A stretch of 64,000 bases of DNA from positions 682,001 through 746,000 of the forward strand of contig JAWUZG010000352.1 of assembly GCA_036785705.1 (NCBI GenBank), read 5' to 3'. Positions within the stretch are counted from its first letter, which is position 1. The number at the start of each line of letters is the position of its first letter. This DNA is from Acanthornis magna (Eukaryota > Chordata > Aves > Passeriformes > Acanthizidae). A program made the translations under genes and the position numbers. The notes beneath the pieces are model-generated. The model made no database searches, had not been told where the DNA came from, and saw only the letters and a list, made by a program, of their open reading frames with translations. Positions 8,801-17,700 of the stretch are shown here, piece by piece.

Positions 8801-11555
8801 AATCCATCCCAGCCCCTCCCAGAGAGGAATTTCTTCCCAATATTCCATTTAAACTTCGGTTTGAAGCCATTTCTCCTTGTCCCACCGTTCTTTGTCAATA
8901 GTTTTCATCTTTTCTGGAAGGTCACAGGTCACCCCAAATTGGCCTGGGGCACTTCCAGGGGTGGGACAGCCACAGCTTCTCTGGGAAATCCTTCCCGGGG
9001 GGAATTCTTTCCCAATATTCCATTTAAACTTCAGTTTGAAGCCATTTCTCCTTGTCCTTTCATTTCTTGTCAATAGTCTTTATCTTTTGTGGAAGATCAT
9101 AGGTCAACATAAAATGGCCTGGGACACTTCCAGGGATGGGAGAGCCACAATTTCTTTGGGAAATCCATCCCAGCGCATCCCAGGGAGGAATTCTTTCCCA
9201 ATATCCCATCTAAAGTTCAGTTTGAAGCCATTTCTCCTTGTCCTGCCATTCCTTGTTAGTTGTCCCTCTCCATCTTTTCTGGAAGGTCACAGTTGGGTCA
9301 CCCCAAAGTGGCCTGGGACACTTCCAGGGACCACAGCTTCTCTGGGAAATCCATCCCAGCCCCTCCCAGGGAGAAATTCTTTCCCAATATTCCGTCTAAA
9401 CTTCAGTTTGAAGCCATTTCTCCTTGTCCTTCCATTCCTTGTCGATAGTTTTTATCTTTTCTGGAAGGTCACAGTTGGGTCACCCCAAAGTGGCCTGGGA
9501 CATTTCCAGGGGTGGGAGTGCCACAGTTTCTCTGGGAAATCCATCCCAGCCCCTCCCCACCCTTAAAGAGAGGAGTTCCTTCCCAAAATCTTCCCATTTA
9601 AGCTTCAGTTTGAAGCCATTTCTCCTTGACCCACCATTCCTTATCAATAGTTTTCATCATTTCTGGACGGTCACAGGTCACCCCAAAGTGGCCTGGGGCA
9701 CTTCCAGGGGTGGGACAGCCACAGCTTCTCTGGGAAATCCTTCCCAGGGAGGAATTCTTTCCCAATATTCCATCTAAACTTCAGTTTGAAGCCATTTCTC
9801 CTTGTCCTGCCATTCCTTGTCAATAATCCCTCTCCATCTTTCCTGCAAGATCACAGCTCACCCCAAAACTTCTCCACGCTGAACAATCCCAATTTTCCCA
9901 GCCTTTCCTCCTAGGAAAATCCATCCCTCCATCTTCCCTCACCTCAGTGACACAACCCCGACCTTCTGCCAGCCCAGGACATAGAATCCCAGCTCGGTTT
10001 GGGTTGGAAAAACTTAAATCTCATCTCATTCCACAAGCAGAGACACCTTCCACTCTCCCAGATCGCTCCAACCTGGATTTTTTTGGGGGATTTTTGGGCA
10101 GATTTTGGCCATCTACGACCGCTTCGGGCGGCTCATGTACGGCGGGGAGGAGGTTCCCAAGGACGTTCTGGAATATGTCGTGTTCGAGAGGTACCTGGTG
10201 AATCCCTACGGAACGTGGAGGATGCACGGCAAGATCGTCCCAGAGTGGGCCCCGCCCAAGGATCCCATCGTGAAGGTGAGGAAAGGCTGGAAAACGTGGA
10301 AAATTCTGGACAGAGCTGAGCTGATTAGATTTGAGGGAGTGGAAGGGGAGAGTGAGGGTGGAACGTGAGGGTGGAACGGGAGAGTGAGGCCTGGAATGGG
10401 ACGATTAGGCCTGGAACTAGGCCTGGAACAGGAGAATGAGGGATGGAATGGGAGAGTGAGGCCTGGAACGGGAGGATGAGGCTGGAACAGGAGGGTGAGG
10501 CCTGGAATGGGAGAGTGAGGGTGGAACGGGAGAGTGAGGCCTGAAACAAGGCCTGGAACGGGAGGATGAGGCCTGGAACGGAAGAGTGAGGGTGGAACGG
10601 GAGAGTGAGGCCTGGAACGGACGGGTGAGGCCTGGAACGGGAGAGTGAGGCCTGGAACGGGAGGGTCAGGCCTGGAACAGTAGGATGAGGGTGGAACAGG
10701 AGGGTGAGGGTGGAACGGGAGAGTGAGGCCTGGAACAAGGCCTGGAACGGCCTGGAACAGGTGAATGAGGGATGGAATGGGAGAGTGAGGCCTGGAACGG
10801 GAGGATGAGGCCTGGAATGGGAGAGTGAGGGTGGAACGGGAGAGTGAGGCCTGGAACGGGAGGGTCAGGCCTGGAACAGTAGGACGAAGGTGGAACGGGA
10901 GAGTGAGGGTGGAACGGGTGGGTGAGGGTGGAACGGGAGAGTGAGGCCTGGAACAAGGCCTGGAACGGCCTGGAACAGGTGAATGAGGGATGGAACGGGA
11001 GAGTGAGGCCTGGAACGGGAGAGTGAGGCCTGGAACGGGAGAGTGAGGAATGGAATGGGAGAGTGAGGACTGGAACGGGAGAGTGAGGGTGGAACGGGAG
11101 GGTCAGGCCTGGAACAGAAGGATGAAGGTGGAACGGGAGGCTGAGGGCAGCGCTGTGATAATTTTGGAAGTTATTTTCCCCTGGCGAAGTGCATCTGCCT
11201 CCTTGTGTCACTAAAAGTAGATCTTGGAGGAGAAGAAGGAGGTGAGAATTCCAGCACAGTTCAAAGTTTCCCATCCCATTCCTCTTCCCTGCCTCCATCT
11301 GATCCCATCCTTTCCTTTTCCAGAACCTTTTCCTCCCTCATTTTCCTGCTCTGCCTCCTACTGATTTATTATTATTTATTATTTATTATTATTTATTATT
11401 CATTATTCATTATTTATTACTTACTATTTATTATTAATTAATTATTTATTTATAATTTTTTTTTTTTTTGCCTCCTTTATCCCTTGCTTTTCCAGACGGT
11501 GATGATTCCCAGCCCAGCCCTCGATCCCTTGCAGGTGCACCAAGAAGCGAAGTAG
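2841..11555 (+). CDS. MRPL45: Mitochondrial large-subunit ribosomal protein mL45 (8 coding exons)
   Basis: Encodes mL45, a protein of the mitochondrial 39S ribosomal subunit near the peptide exit, which helps attach the ribosome to the inner membrane. Joining eight exons (57+196+118+99+49+150+174+60 nt) gives 903 nt, a 300-aa protein, close to the roughly 306 aa of the human protein as I recall it. All junctions have GT-AG ends and compatible phases. The N terminus (residues 1-50) is Ala/Arg-rich and acid-poor, as a mitochondrial presequence should be. From residue ~85 the conserved core follows, with [28 protein letters not shown], the Tim44-like segment ending [18 protein letters not shown], and [19 protein letters not shown]. 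The first ATG is preferred; a second ATG four codons on, in good context, could also be used. No frameshift or stop interrupts it. Identification is confident; expression is not visible here. Confidence 0.95.
3103..3298 (+). CDS. MRPL45: MRPL45 coding exon 2
   Basis: Acceptor tttcctcag, donor G|GTAGGG, exits in phase 1. Encodes the rest of the presequence and the segment ending ERTFYLACT, which matches the conserved LACT of mL45. Confidence 0.92.
3440..3700 (-). mobile_element. CR1-like LINE fragment in MRPL45 intron 2
   Basis: Contains the CR1 3'-end signature read in reverse: ggaatcccagactggttgg and nearby catccaattccaccctc, then cagctcctctgggaattcc and taaaccttagtttgaagcca. Remembered avian CR1 has all of these in this order. 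Confidence 0.75.
3825..3942 (+). CDS. MRPL45: MRPL45 coding exon 3
   Basis: Acceptor cattcccag, donor GC|GTACGT. Encodes [17 protein letters not shown] and a basic helix, the start of the conserved core. Confidence 0.95.
4031..4490. repeat. Two-copy tandem duplication, ~230 bp, MRPL45 intron 3
   Basis: The block from gagggatttttgggagattt through agctccaaatttttagtttt appears twice in a row with a few differences and small indels. It is not related to exon sequence. Confidence 0.8.
4576..4674 (+). CDS. MRPL45: MRPL45 coding exon 4
   Basis: Acceptor tcattccag, donor AA|GTAAGG. Encodes [20 protein letters not shown] and the following [10 protein letters not shown]. Confidence 0.95.
4790..5875. 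repeat. Minisatellite, ~19-20 bp unit, MRPL45 intron 4
   Basis: About 55 copies of ggaacgggagagtgaggcct and variants. The same family recurs in intron 7 (10335-11145). Confidence 0.95.
6095..7095. repeat. Minisatellite, ~18-20 bp unit, MRPL45 intron 4
   Basis: About 50 copies of ggaaccaggaatttttgggg. Near 6780-6990 a higher-order unit of ~57-95 bp containing agtaattgttttgggaac is visible. It ends ~40 bp before exon 5. Confidence 0.93.
7135..7183 (+). CDS. MRPL45: MRPL45 coding exon 5
   Basis: A 49-nt exon with acceptor cctttgcag and donor CCC|GTGAGT. Encodes [16 protein letters not shown]. It restores phase 0. Confidence 0.93.
7225..7400 (-). mobile_element. Possible diverged CR1 fragment, MRPL45 intron 5
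   Basis: gatcatcaatccaacccctg, then a C/A-rich stretch ending near ctttctgcccagaacagaaa, resembles the 3' part of CR1 in reverse, but weakly. Confidence 0.35.
7690..7839 (+). CDS. MRPL45: MRPL45 coding exon 6
   Basis: Acceptor tcctggcag, donor CAG|GTGAGG, 150 nt in phase 0. Encodes [18 protein letters not shown] and [12 protein letters not shown], part of the Tim44-like domain. Confidence 0.95.
7860..9860 (-). repeat. CR1 fragment amplified as a ~190-bp tandem array, MRPL45 intron 6
   Basis: About ten head-to-tail copies of a ~190-bp unit: aaacttcagtttgaagccat, then ttctccttgtccttcc, tttttatcttttctggaag, gtcacaggtcaccc, gcctggggcacttccagg, ggaaatccatcccagcccct. The parts match the antisense 3' region of CR1. 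The last copy runs on into further CR1 sequence. Confidence 0.85.
9840..10075 (-). mobile_element. CR1 remnant downstream of the array
   Basis: gaacaatcccaattttccca and cagcctttcctcctagg, then cggtttgggttggaaaaact and cattccacaagcagagacac, are antisense CR1 segments. They are the likely source of the tandem array just upstream. The element ends ~25 bp before exon 7. Confidence 0.65.
10102..10275 (+). CDS. MRPL45: MRPL45 coding exon 7
   Basis: Acceptor ttttgggcag, donor AAG|GTGAGG. Encodes [20 protein letters not shown] through [10 protein letters not shown], the most conserved part of the family. Confidence 0.95.
10335..11145. repeat. Minisatellite, ~19-20 bp unit, MRPL45 intron 7
   Basis: About 40 copies of ggaacgggagagtgaggcct variants, the same family as in intron 4. 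A higher-order ~200-bp unit containing ggcctggaacaaggcctgga is repeated. Confidence 0.95.
11355..11470. repeat. AT-rich (TTA/TTTA)n microsatellite
   Basis: Runs of ttattatttattatt followed by a T tract. They end just upstream of the pyrimidine tract of MRPL45 exon 8. Confidence 0.9.
11496..11555 (+). CDS. MRPL45: MRPL45 coding exon 8 and stop
   Basis: Acceptor gcttttccag after a long T tract. Encodes [19 protein letters not shown] and the TAG stop. TVMIP matches the human C-terminal exon; the tail is shorter than in human. Confidence 0.92.
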   Translation, partial: TVMIPSPALDPLQVHQEAK

Positions 11556-11879
11556 GAAATTTCAGGGACAGGGACAGCAAACAGCCCGCGAGGGAGGATT
11601 GGAAATGCCTCCTGGATGTGGCTGTGCCCTCCCTGGGCAGGAATGGACTCCAAAATTGTCCTTAAAGGAGTGGGAAAGGCTTGGGGAGTGATTTGGGTGA
11701 GCTCTGGAAGGGCTGGGGTGCTGCAGCCTCACCCTCGCGGTGTTTCCCTGAGGATGAGGAGCCTCGGGAGCCAAGGCCAAGCTCTGGCCTGGAATTCCAT
11801 CAGAGAGCCCTTGGAGGTCTGTCCAGACCTGGAATATTCCTCTTTTCCGTGGGAGGTGTCACAGACCTGCTGGGCACTC

Positions 11880-11885
11880 ATTAAA
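11880..11885 (+). terminator. Candidate poly(A) signal ATTAAA for MRPL45
   Basis: ATTAAA 325 nt after the stop, followed by GT/T-rich sequence (ggccgttggcactgtttttc). It would give a short 3' UTR. An AATAAA further on is an alternative. Confidence 0.4.
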
Positions 11886-12240
11886 ACTCCACCAGTGGCC
11901 GTTGGCACTGTTTTTCCCATCTCTCTTTTTCTGTACTTATTCCAAAAATAATTTTAATATTTTTTTTTTAACAGAAACAGGGAAATACTGCAGGAATACT
12001 CCAAATCCAATCCTGTGGGGAGAGTGGGGTGCTGAGCAGGAGATTCCCAGGGGAATCCCAGCCCTGATAATTGGATTTAATTCCACTTTTGGCTCCTCGC
12101 GGGGCAGCGTTTGAGTTTGGGGTTTGTGGCAGAGCTCCCATCCCGATTTCAGTGAGGGACTGGCACCATCCTGTGGACACGGTGACATTTGCAGCTGGCC
12201 GTGCTTTTCCTCGGGAAAGCATTTCTTTTCCGTGGTTGGG

Positions 12241-12246
12241 AATAAA
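12241..12246 (+). terminator. Candidate poly(A) signal AATAAA for MRPL45
   Basis: The first canonical AATAAA downstream of the MRPL45 stop, with a T-rich stretch after it. It would give a ~700-nt 3' UTR. Confidence 0.45.
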
Positions 12247-12359
12247 TCTGTGAAGCTCTTTATTTATTCCTGCTCTGCTCAGCCAATTCTCCTCACTCAG
12301 AGCAAAACCCTCACCCAAAAACAAACCTTCTCCTCCTTGTCTTGCTTTTTAACTTAGCC

Positions 12360-12830
12360 ACTTCCAGAGTTCAGGGAATTTTTATTCCTTCCTCCAGAGT
12401 GATTTTGCAGAGCTCTAAAAGAAAAAAAAAGGAGTTGTGGCTCCTTTTGCTTTTCAGTGCTTTCCAGAATTCAGGGAATTTTTGTTTCTTCCTTGAGAGC
12501 AATTTCGCAGAGCTTTAAAAAAAAGGATTTGTGGCTCCTTTTGCTTTCCAGAATTCAGGGAATTTTTATTCCTTCCTCGAGGGTGATTTTGCAGAGCTCT
12601 GAAAGAAAAAAAGGAGTTGTGGCTCCTTTTGCTTTTCAGAATTTAGGGAATTTTTATTCCTTCCTCGAGAGTGATTTTGCAGAGCTCTAAAAGAAAAAAA
12701 AAAGGAGTTGTGGCTCCTTTTGCTTTTCAGTGCTTTCCAGAATTCAGGGAATTTTTATTCCTTCCTCGAGAGCTGGAAAAAAAAAAGGATTTGTGGCTCC
12801 TTTTTGCTTTTTGTTCATTTGGGGAGGGCA
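12360..12830. repeat. Tandem repeat, ~75-105 bp unit, intergenic
   Basis: Five copies of a unit with gattttgcagagctctaaaa, an A run, gttgtggctccttttgcttt, then ccagaattcagggaattttt. No gene is seen between 12250 and 13849. Confidence 0.85.
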
Positions 12831-13179
12831 GAACCTCCTCTTTGTGCCGTGCCAGGAGAGGAGCCAGCACTGGGATCGGTGCCATTCCTTTGGAAGTCCT
12901 GGAGGTGCCAAAATCCCCCAAAAAAATCTTTTTTCCGTGGAGCTGGGGAGAGTGGGGAGCTCTGATCCTTCCGTGGCTGAGTCTGGTGGAACTCAGGGCA
13001 GGAGGGGCTGGGAATCCTCAGCTCAGGATTGGGATTGTCCAGCCTGGAAAAAGGGGAACTTTGGGATTGTGGATCCCAATCCCTGACGGAGCCGCGGGAG
13101 ATGAGGAGAGAGAATTTTCCGGGGGTGGAAGGATGTGGGGAATGGTTTTAAATGGGAACGGGGCAGGGTTGGGTGGGAA

Positions 13180-13575
13180 TTTGGGATGGAATTCTCCCTG
13201 AGATGGAATTCTCCCTGGAATTGAGTTCTCCTTGGGATGGAATTCTTCCCTGGGATGGAATTCTCCCTGGGATGGAATTCTCCTTGGGATGGAATTCTCC
13301 CTGGGATGGAATTCTCCTTGGGATGGAATTAATCCTGGGATGGAGTTCTCCCTGGGATGGATTTCCTCCCTGGGATGGATTTCCTCTCTGGGATGGAATT
13401 CTCCCTGGGATGGAATTCTCCCTGGGATAGAATTCCTCCTGGGATAGAATTCTGCCTGGGATGGAATTCTCTCTGGGATGGAATTCTTCCCTGGGATGGA
13501 ATTCCTGCCTGGGATGGAATTAATCCTGGGATTGAGTTCTCCTTGGGATGGAATTCTCCCTGGGATGGAATTCCC
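13180..13575. repeat. Minisatellite, 20-bp unit, intergenic
   Basis: About 20 copies of ggaattctccctgggatgga. It is the same family, with the same leading flank (gggcagggttgggtgggaat), as the array at 22850-23630 inside GPR179. Confidence 0.95.
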
Positions 13576-13680
13576 AGGGATGCTGTGGCTGTCCCTGGAG
13601 CACCCTGGGACGGTGGGAGGTGTCCCTGGATGGGATTGAAGGTCCTTTCCATCCCAAACCCGCGGTTCTGTGGGGTCCTC
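13570..13680 (+). mobile_element. CR1 3'-end fragment
   Basis: gggaggtgtccctggatggg, then attgaaggtcctttccatcc and caaacc, are typical of the 3' end of CR1 in sense. Confidence 0.6.
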
Positions 13681-13849
13681 CAGGCCTGGCTCTGGATGAA
13701 AAGGCATTTTTGGGGTGGATTGTGGCTTTTTGGGGAGCATGGCCTTCCCTTCCAGTCGGCTCTTCCCTGCTGGGTTTCCTCTCCAGCCTCTCCCCCGGGA
13801 TATCCCAAAATGAGCCTCTCCGAGCGCGCTCCGTCCGTCGGTAATTCCG

Positions 13850-13859
13850 TTTATTTATT
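13850..13859 (-). terminator. Poly(A) signal of GPR179 (minus strand)
   Basis: Plus-strand tttatttatt reads AATAAATAAA on the minus strand, about 890 nt after the GPR179 stop. It marks the probable end of the GPR179 transcript, which converges on MRPL45. Confidence 0.55.
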
Positions 13860-13994
13860 TCTGTATTTACACTAATTACACAGCCGGGGCTGCCGAGCCC
13901 TCAGCCCCACGGCCCCAGAGCCCCAACCAACCCCAGGGGAGCAGGGGGAGCCTCCAGCTCCAGCCTTCCCTCCCCGAGAGCTGTGCTGCGCCTG

Positions 13995-14735
13995 GAGCGA
14001 TGGAGGCAGGGATCCAGGGATGGATGGAATCCATGGATGGAGGGATGGATGGAATCAATGCAGGGAATCCATGGATGGAATCCATGGATGGATGGATGGA
14101 GGGATCCCGGGATGGATCCATGGATGGATGGATGGATGAATGGTGGATGGAGGGAGGGAGGGAATCCATGGATGGATGGAATCCATGGAATCCATGGATG
14201 GATGGAGGGAGGGATGGATCCAGGGATGGATGGATGGATGGAATCCATGGATGGATGGGATGGATGGAATCAATCCAGGGATGGAATCCATGGAGGGATG
14301 GACGGATAGATGGATGGATGGAGGGGTGGATGATGGATCCATGCATGCATGGATGGATGGAATCCATGGATGAATGGATGGAATCAATTCATGGATGGAT
14401 GGATGATGAAATCCATGGAAGGATGGATGGAATCCATAGATGGATGGATGATGCATGAAATCTGTGGAGGGATGGATGGATGGATGGATGGATGGATGAT
14501 GGATAGAATCCATAGATGGGTGGATGAGAGATGGATCCATGGATGGATGATGGATGGATGGATGATGGATGGAAGGAATCCATGGATGGATGGATGGAAA
14601 GAATCCATAGATGGATAGGTGATGGATGGATGATGGATAGAATCCATAGATGGATGGATGAGAGATGGATCCATGTATGGATGATGGATGGATGGAATCC
14701 ATGGATGGATGATGGATGGAGCCGCTGGTGCTGGG
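13995..14735. repeat. (GGAT)n-type microsatellite in the GPR179 3' UTR
   Basis: Over 700 bp of tggatggatggaatccatgg and GGAT/TGGA tetranucleotides. It starts right after the GPR179 stop codon on the minus strand, so the mRNA would carry a long (ATCC)n tract. Confidence 0.95.
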
Positions 14736-14741
14736 ATTCCC

Positions 14742-17700
14742 TCACACTCCATCCCCATCCCGGGGCCTCCCCCCGGGGCTGATCCAGGTGGGATCCGCGC
14801 CCTCCTCCTCCCACGGACACACCTCAGAGCTTTTCCCCGTGTCCACACTGGGCTCAGCCGATCCTTCCGGAGCCTCTCCCGCTTCCCATGGACACACCTC
14901 GGAGCTTTTCCCTCTGTCCATCCTGGGCTCGGCCGATCCTTCCGGAGCCTCTCCCGCTTCCCACGGACACACCTCAGAGCTTTTCCTTGTGTCCATCCTG
15001 GGCTCAGCCCATCCTTCCGGAGCCTCTCCCGCTTCCCACGGACACACCTCGGAGCTTTTCCCTCTGTCCATGCTGGACTCGGCCGATCCTGCTGGAGCCT
15101 CTCCCGCTTCCCACGGACACACCTCAGAGCTTTTCCTTGTGTCCATCCTGGGCTCAGCCCATCCTTCTGGAGCCTCTCCCGCTTCCCACGGACACACCTC
15201 GGAGCTTTTCCCTCTGTCCACGCTGGGCTGGGGAGATCCTTCCGGAGCCTCTCCCGCTTCCCACGGACACACCTCGGAGCTTTTCCCTGTGCCCCTGCTG
15301 GGCTCGGCTGTTCCTTCCGGAGCCTCTCCCGCTTCCCACGGGCACACCTCGGCCAGGCCGGGCCCAGGGCTGGCACTGCCCATCCCCGCGGGCCGGACCC
15401 CAGGCAGGAGGCGGCACAGGGGCTTGTGCTCGGCCTCCCCTCGGGCCTGGCCCTTGGTTTTTTGGGGCTGGGCCGCTGCGGATGCAGCGCTGGCTCCCGG
15501 CTCGGCCATCCCTGCCGGGGAGGCTCTGTGGGACCCCTGGGGCTGTGCCCCTGCCGGGGAGAGCCCCTGCTGCGGCCCGAGGGGCTCTGCCGCTTCCCAG
15601 GGGCAGATTTCAGATTTATCACTGGATTTAGAGTCCTGAGTTTCCCAGGGGCAGATCTGAGCCTTCTCCGAGCTCTGCGATTTCCCTGAAAGAGTTTTGG
15701 GCCCTGCTGAGCTCCCAGTGTAGGGTTTTCCTGGAGGTTCCTCCGTGTCCGGGCTCTCCCAAGGACAGATGGACTCTCGGTCTTTGCTTCCCTTTTCCAA
15801 ACCTTTGGTTCCTTCCTTTGGTGGGAGTTTTTCCTTTCCTCTTTGATCTGTTCCCTTCTCCAGCTGAGGCTCAGCCACTTCCCACGGACAGATTTCACCT
15901 TTGTCAGTGGATTTAGAGTCCTGAGTTTCCCAGGGACAGATCTCAGCCTTCTCCGAGCTCTGGGATTTCCCTGGAGCTGCTTTGGGCAGTGCTGCGCTCC
16001 CACTCTGGGTTTTTCCCGAGGGCTGCTCTGTGTCTGGGCTCTCCCAAGGACAGATGGACTCTCGGTCTGTGCTGCTCTTCTCCAGACCTTTAGTCGCTTC
16101 TTTTCCTGGGACTTTCTCCTTTCCTGAGGCTGTTCCTTTCTCCAGCTGAGGCTCAGCCACTTCCCATGGACAGATCTCAGCTTTGCCACTGGATTTCGGC
16201 TCCTGAGACTCCCAGGGACAGATCTCAGCCTTCTCCGAGCTCTGGGATTTCCCGGGAGGAGCTTTGGGCCTTGCTGAGCTCCCAATTTGGGCTCTGCCCA
16301 GGGGCTGCTCCGTGTCCGGGCTCTCCCAAGGACAGATGGACTCTCGGTCTTTGCTACTCTTCTCCAGAGCTTTGATTCCTTCCTTTGGTGGGAGTTTTTC
16401 CTTTCCTGGGGCTTTTCCTTTCTCCAGGTGAGGCTCAGCCACTTCCCAGGGACAGATCTCAGCTTTGCCAGGGGATTTGAGCTCCCAGGGACAGATCTCA
16501 GCCTTCTCCGAGCTCTGGGATTTCCCGGGAGCTGTTTTGGGCCCTGCTGAGCTCTCAATTTGGGCTCTGCCCGGGGGCTGCTCCGTGTCCAAGCTCTCCC
16601 AAGGACAGATGGACTCTCGGTCTGTGCTGCCCTTCTCTGGAGCTTTTGTCGCTTCTTTTCCTGGGACTTTCTCCTTTCCTGAGGCTGTTCCTTTCTCCAA
16701 CTGAGGTGCTGCCACCTCCCATGGACAGATTTCAGCTTTGTCAGTGGATTTAGAGTCCTGAGTTTCCCAAGGACAGATCTCAGCCTTCTCCGAGCTCTGG
16801 GATTTCCCCGGAGGAGCTTTTGGAAGTTCTGAGCTCCCAGTTTTGGGTTTTCCCGGGGGCTGCTCTGTGTCCGGGCTCTCCCAAGGACAGATGGACTCTC
16901 GGTCTCTGGTCCCCTTCTCTGGAGCTTCAGTTCCTTCCTTTGATGGAATTTTCTGCTTTCCTGGGGCTGTTCCTTTCTCCAGCTCAGGTGCAGACACATC
17001 CCAGGGACAGATCTCAGCTTTGTTACTGGATTTGGGCTCCTGAGACTCCCAGGGACAGATCTCAGCTTTGCCAGGGGATTTGAGCTCCCAGGGACAGATC
17101 TCAGCCTTCTCCAAGCTCTGCGATTTCCCTGAAGGAGCTTTGGGAAGTTCAGAGCTCTCAATTTGGGCTCTGCCCGGGGGCTGCTCCGTGTCTGGGCTCT
17201 CCCAAGGACAGATGGACTCTCGGTCTCTGCTGCTCTTCTCTGGAGCTTTGGTTCCTTCCTTTGGTGGCATTTTCTGCTTTCCTGGAGCTGTTCCTTTCTC
17301 CAGCTGGGGCTCAACCGTTTCCCATGGACAAATTTCTGCTTTGTCACTGGATTTAGAGTCCTGAGTTTCCCATGGACAAATTTCACCTTTGTCACTGGAT
17401 TTCGAGTCCTGAGCCTCCCAGGGACAGATCTCAGCTTTGCCAGGGGATTCGAGCTCCCAAGGACAGATGGACTCTCGGTGTGTGCTGCCCTTGTCCAGGG
17501 CTCTCTCGGGGCTGCCCAGCGCTGCCTGGCGTGTGAGGGCCTTGTCCTTGGAGCCTCCAGCAGGGACCTGCTGTGCCTTGGGCTGCAGGGACGGAGGCTC
17601 AGCCACTTCCCAGGGACAGATCTCGGCTTTGTCACTGGATTTAGAGTCCTGAATTTCCCAAGGACAGATCTCAGCCTTCTCCGAGCTCTGCGATTTCCCT

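Noticed and set aside
14716..15640. Plus-strand open frames of 300 codons or more opposite GPR179 exon 11
   Set aside because: They are antisense translations of the CPWE coding repeat; they have no family resemblance or exon structure.
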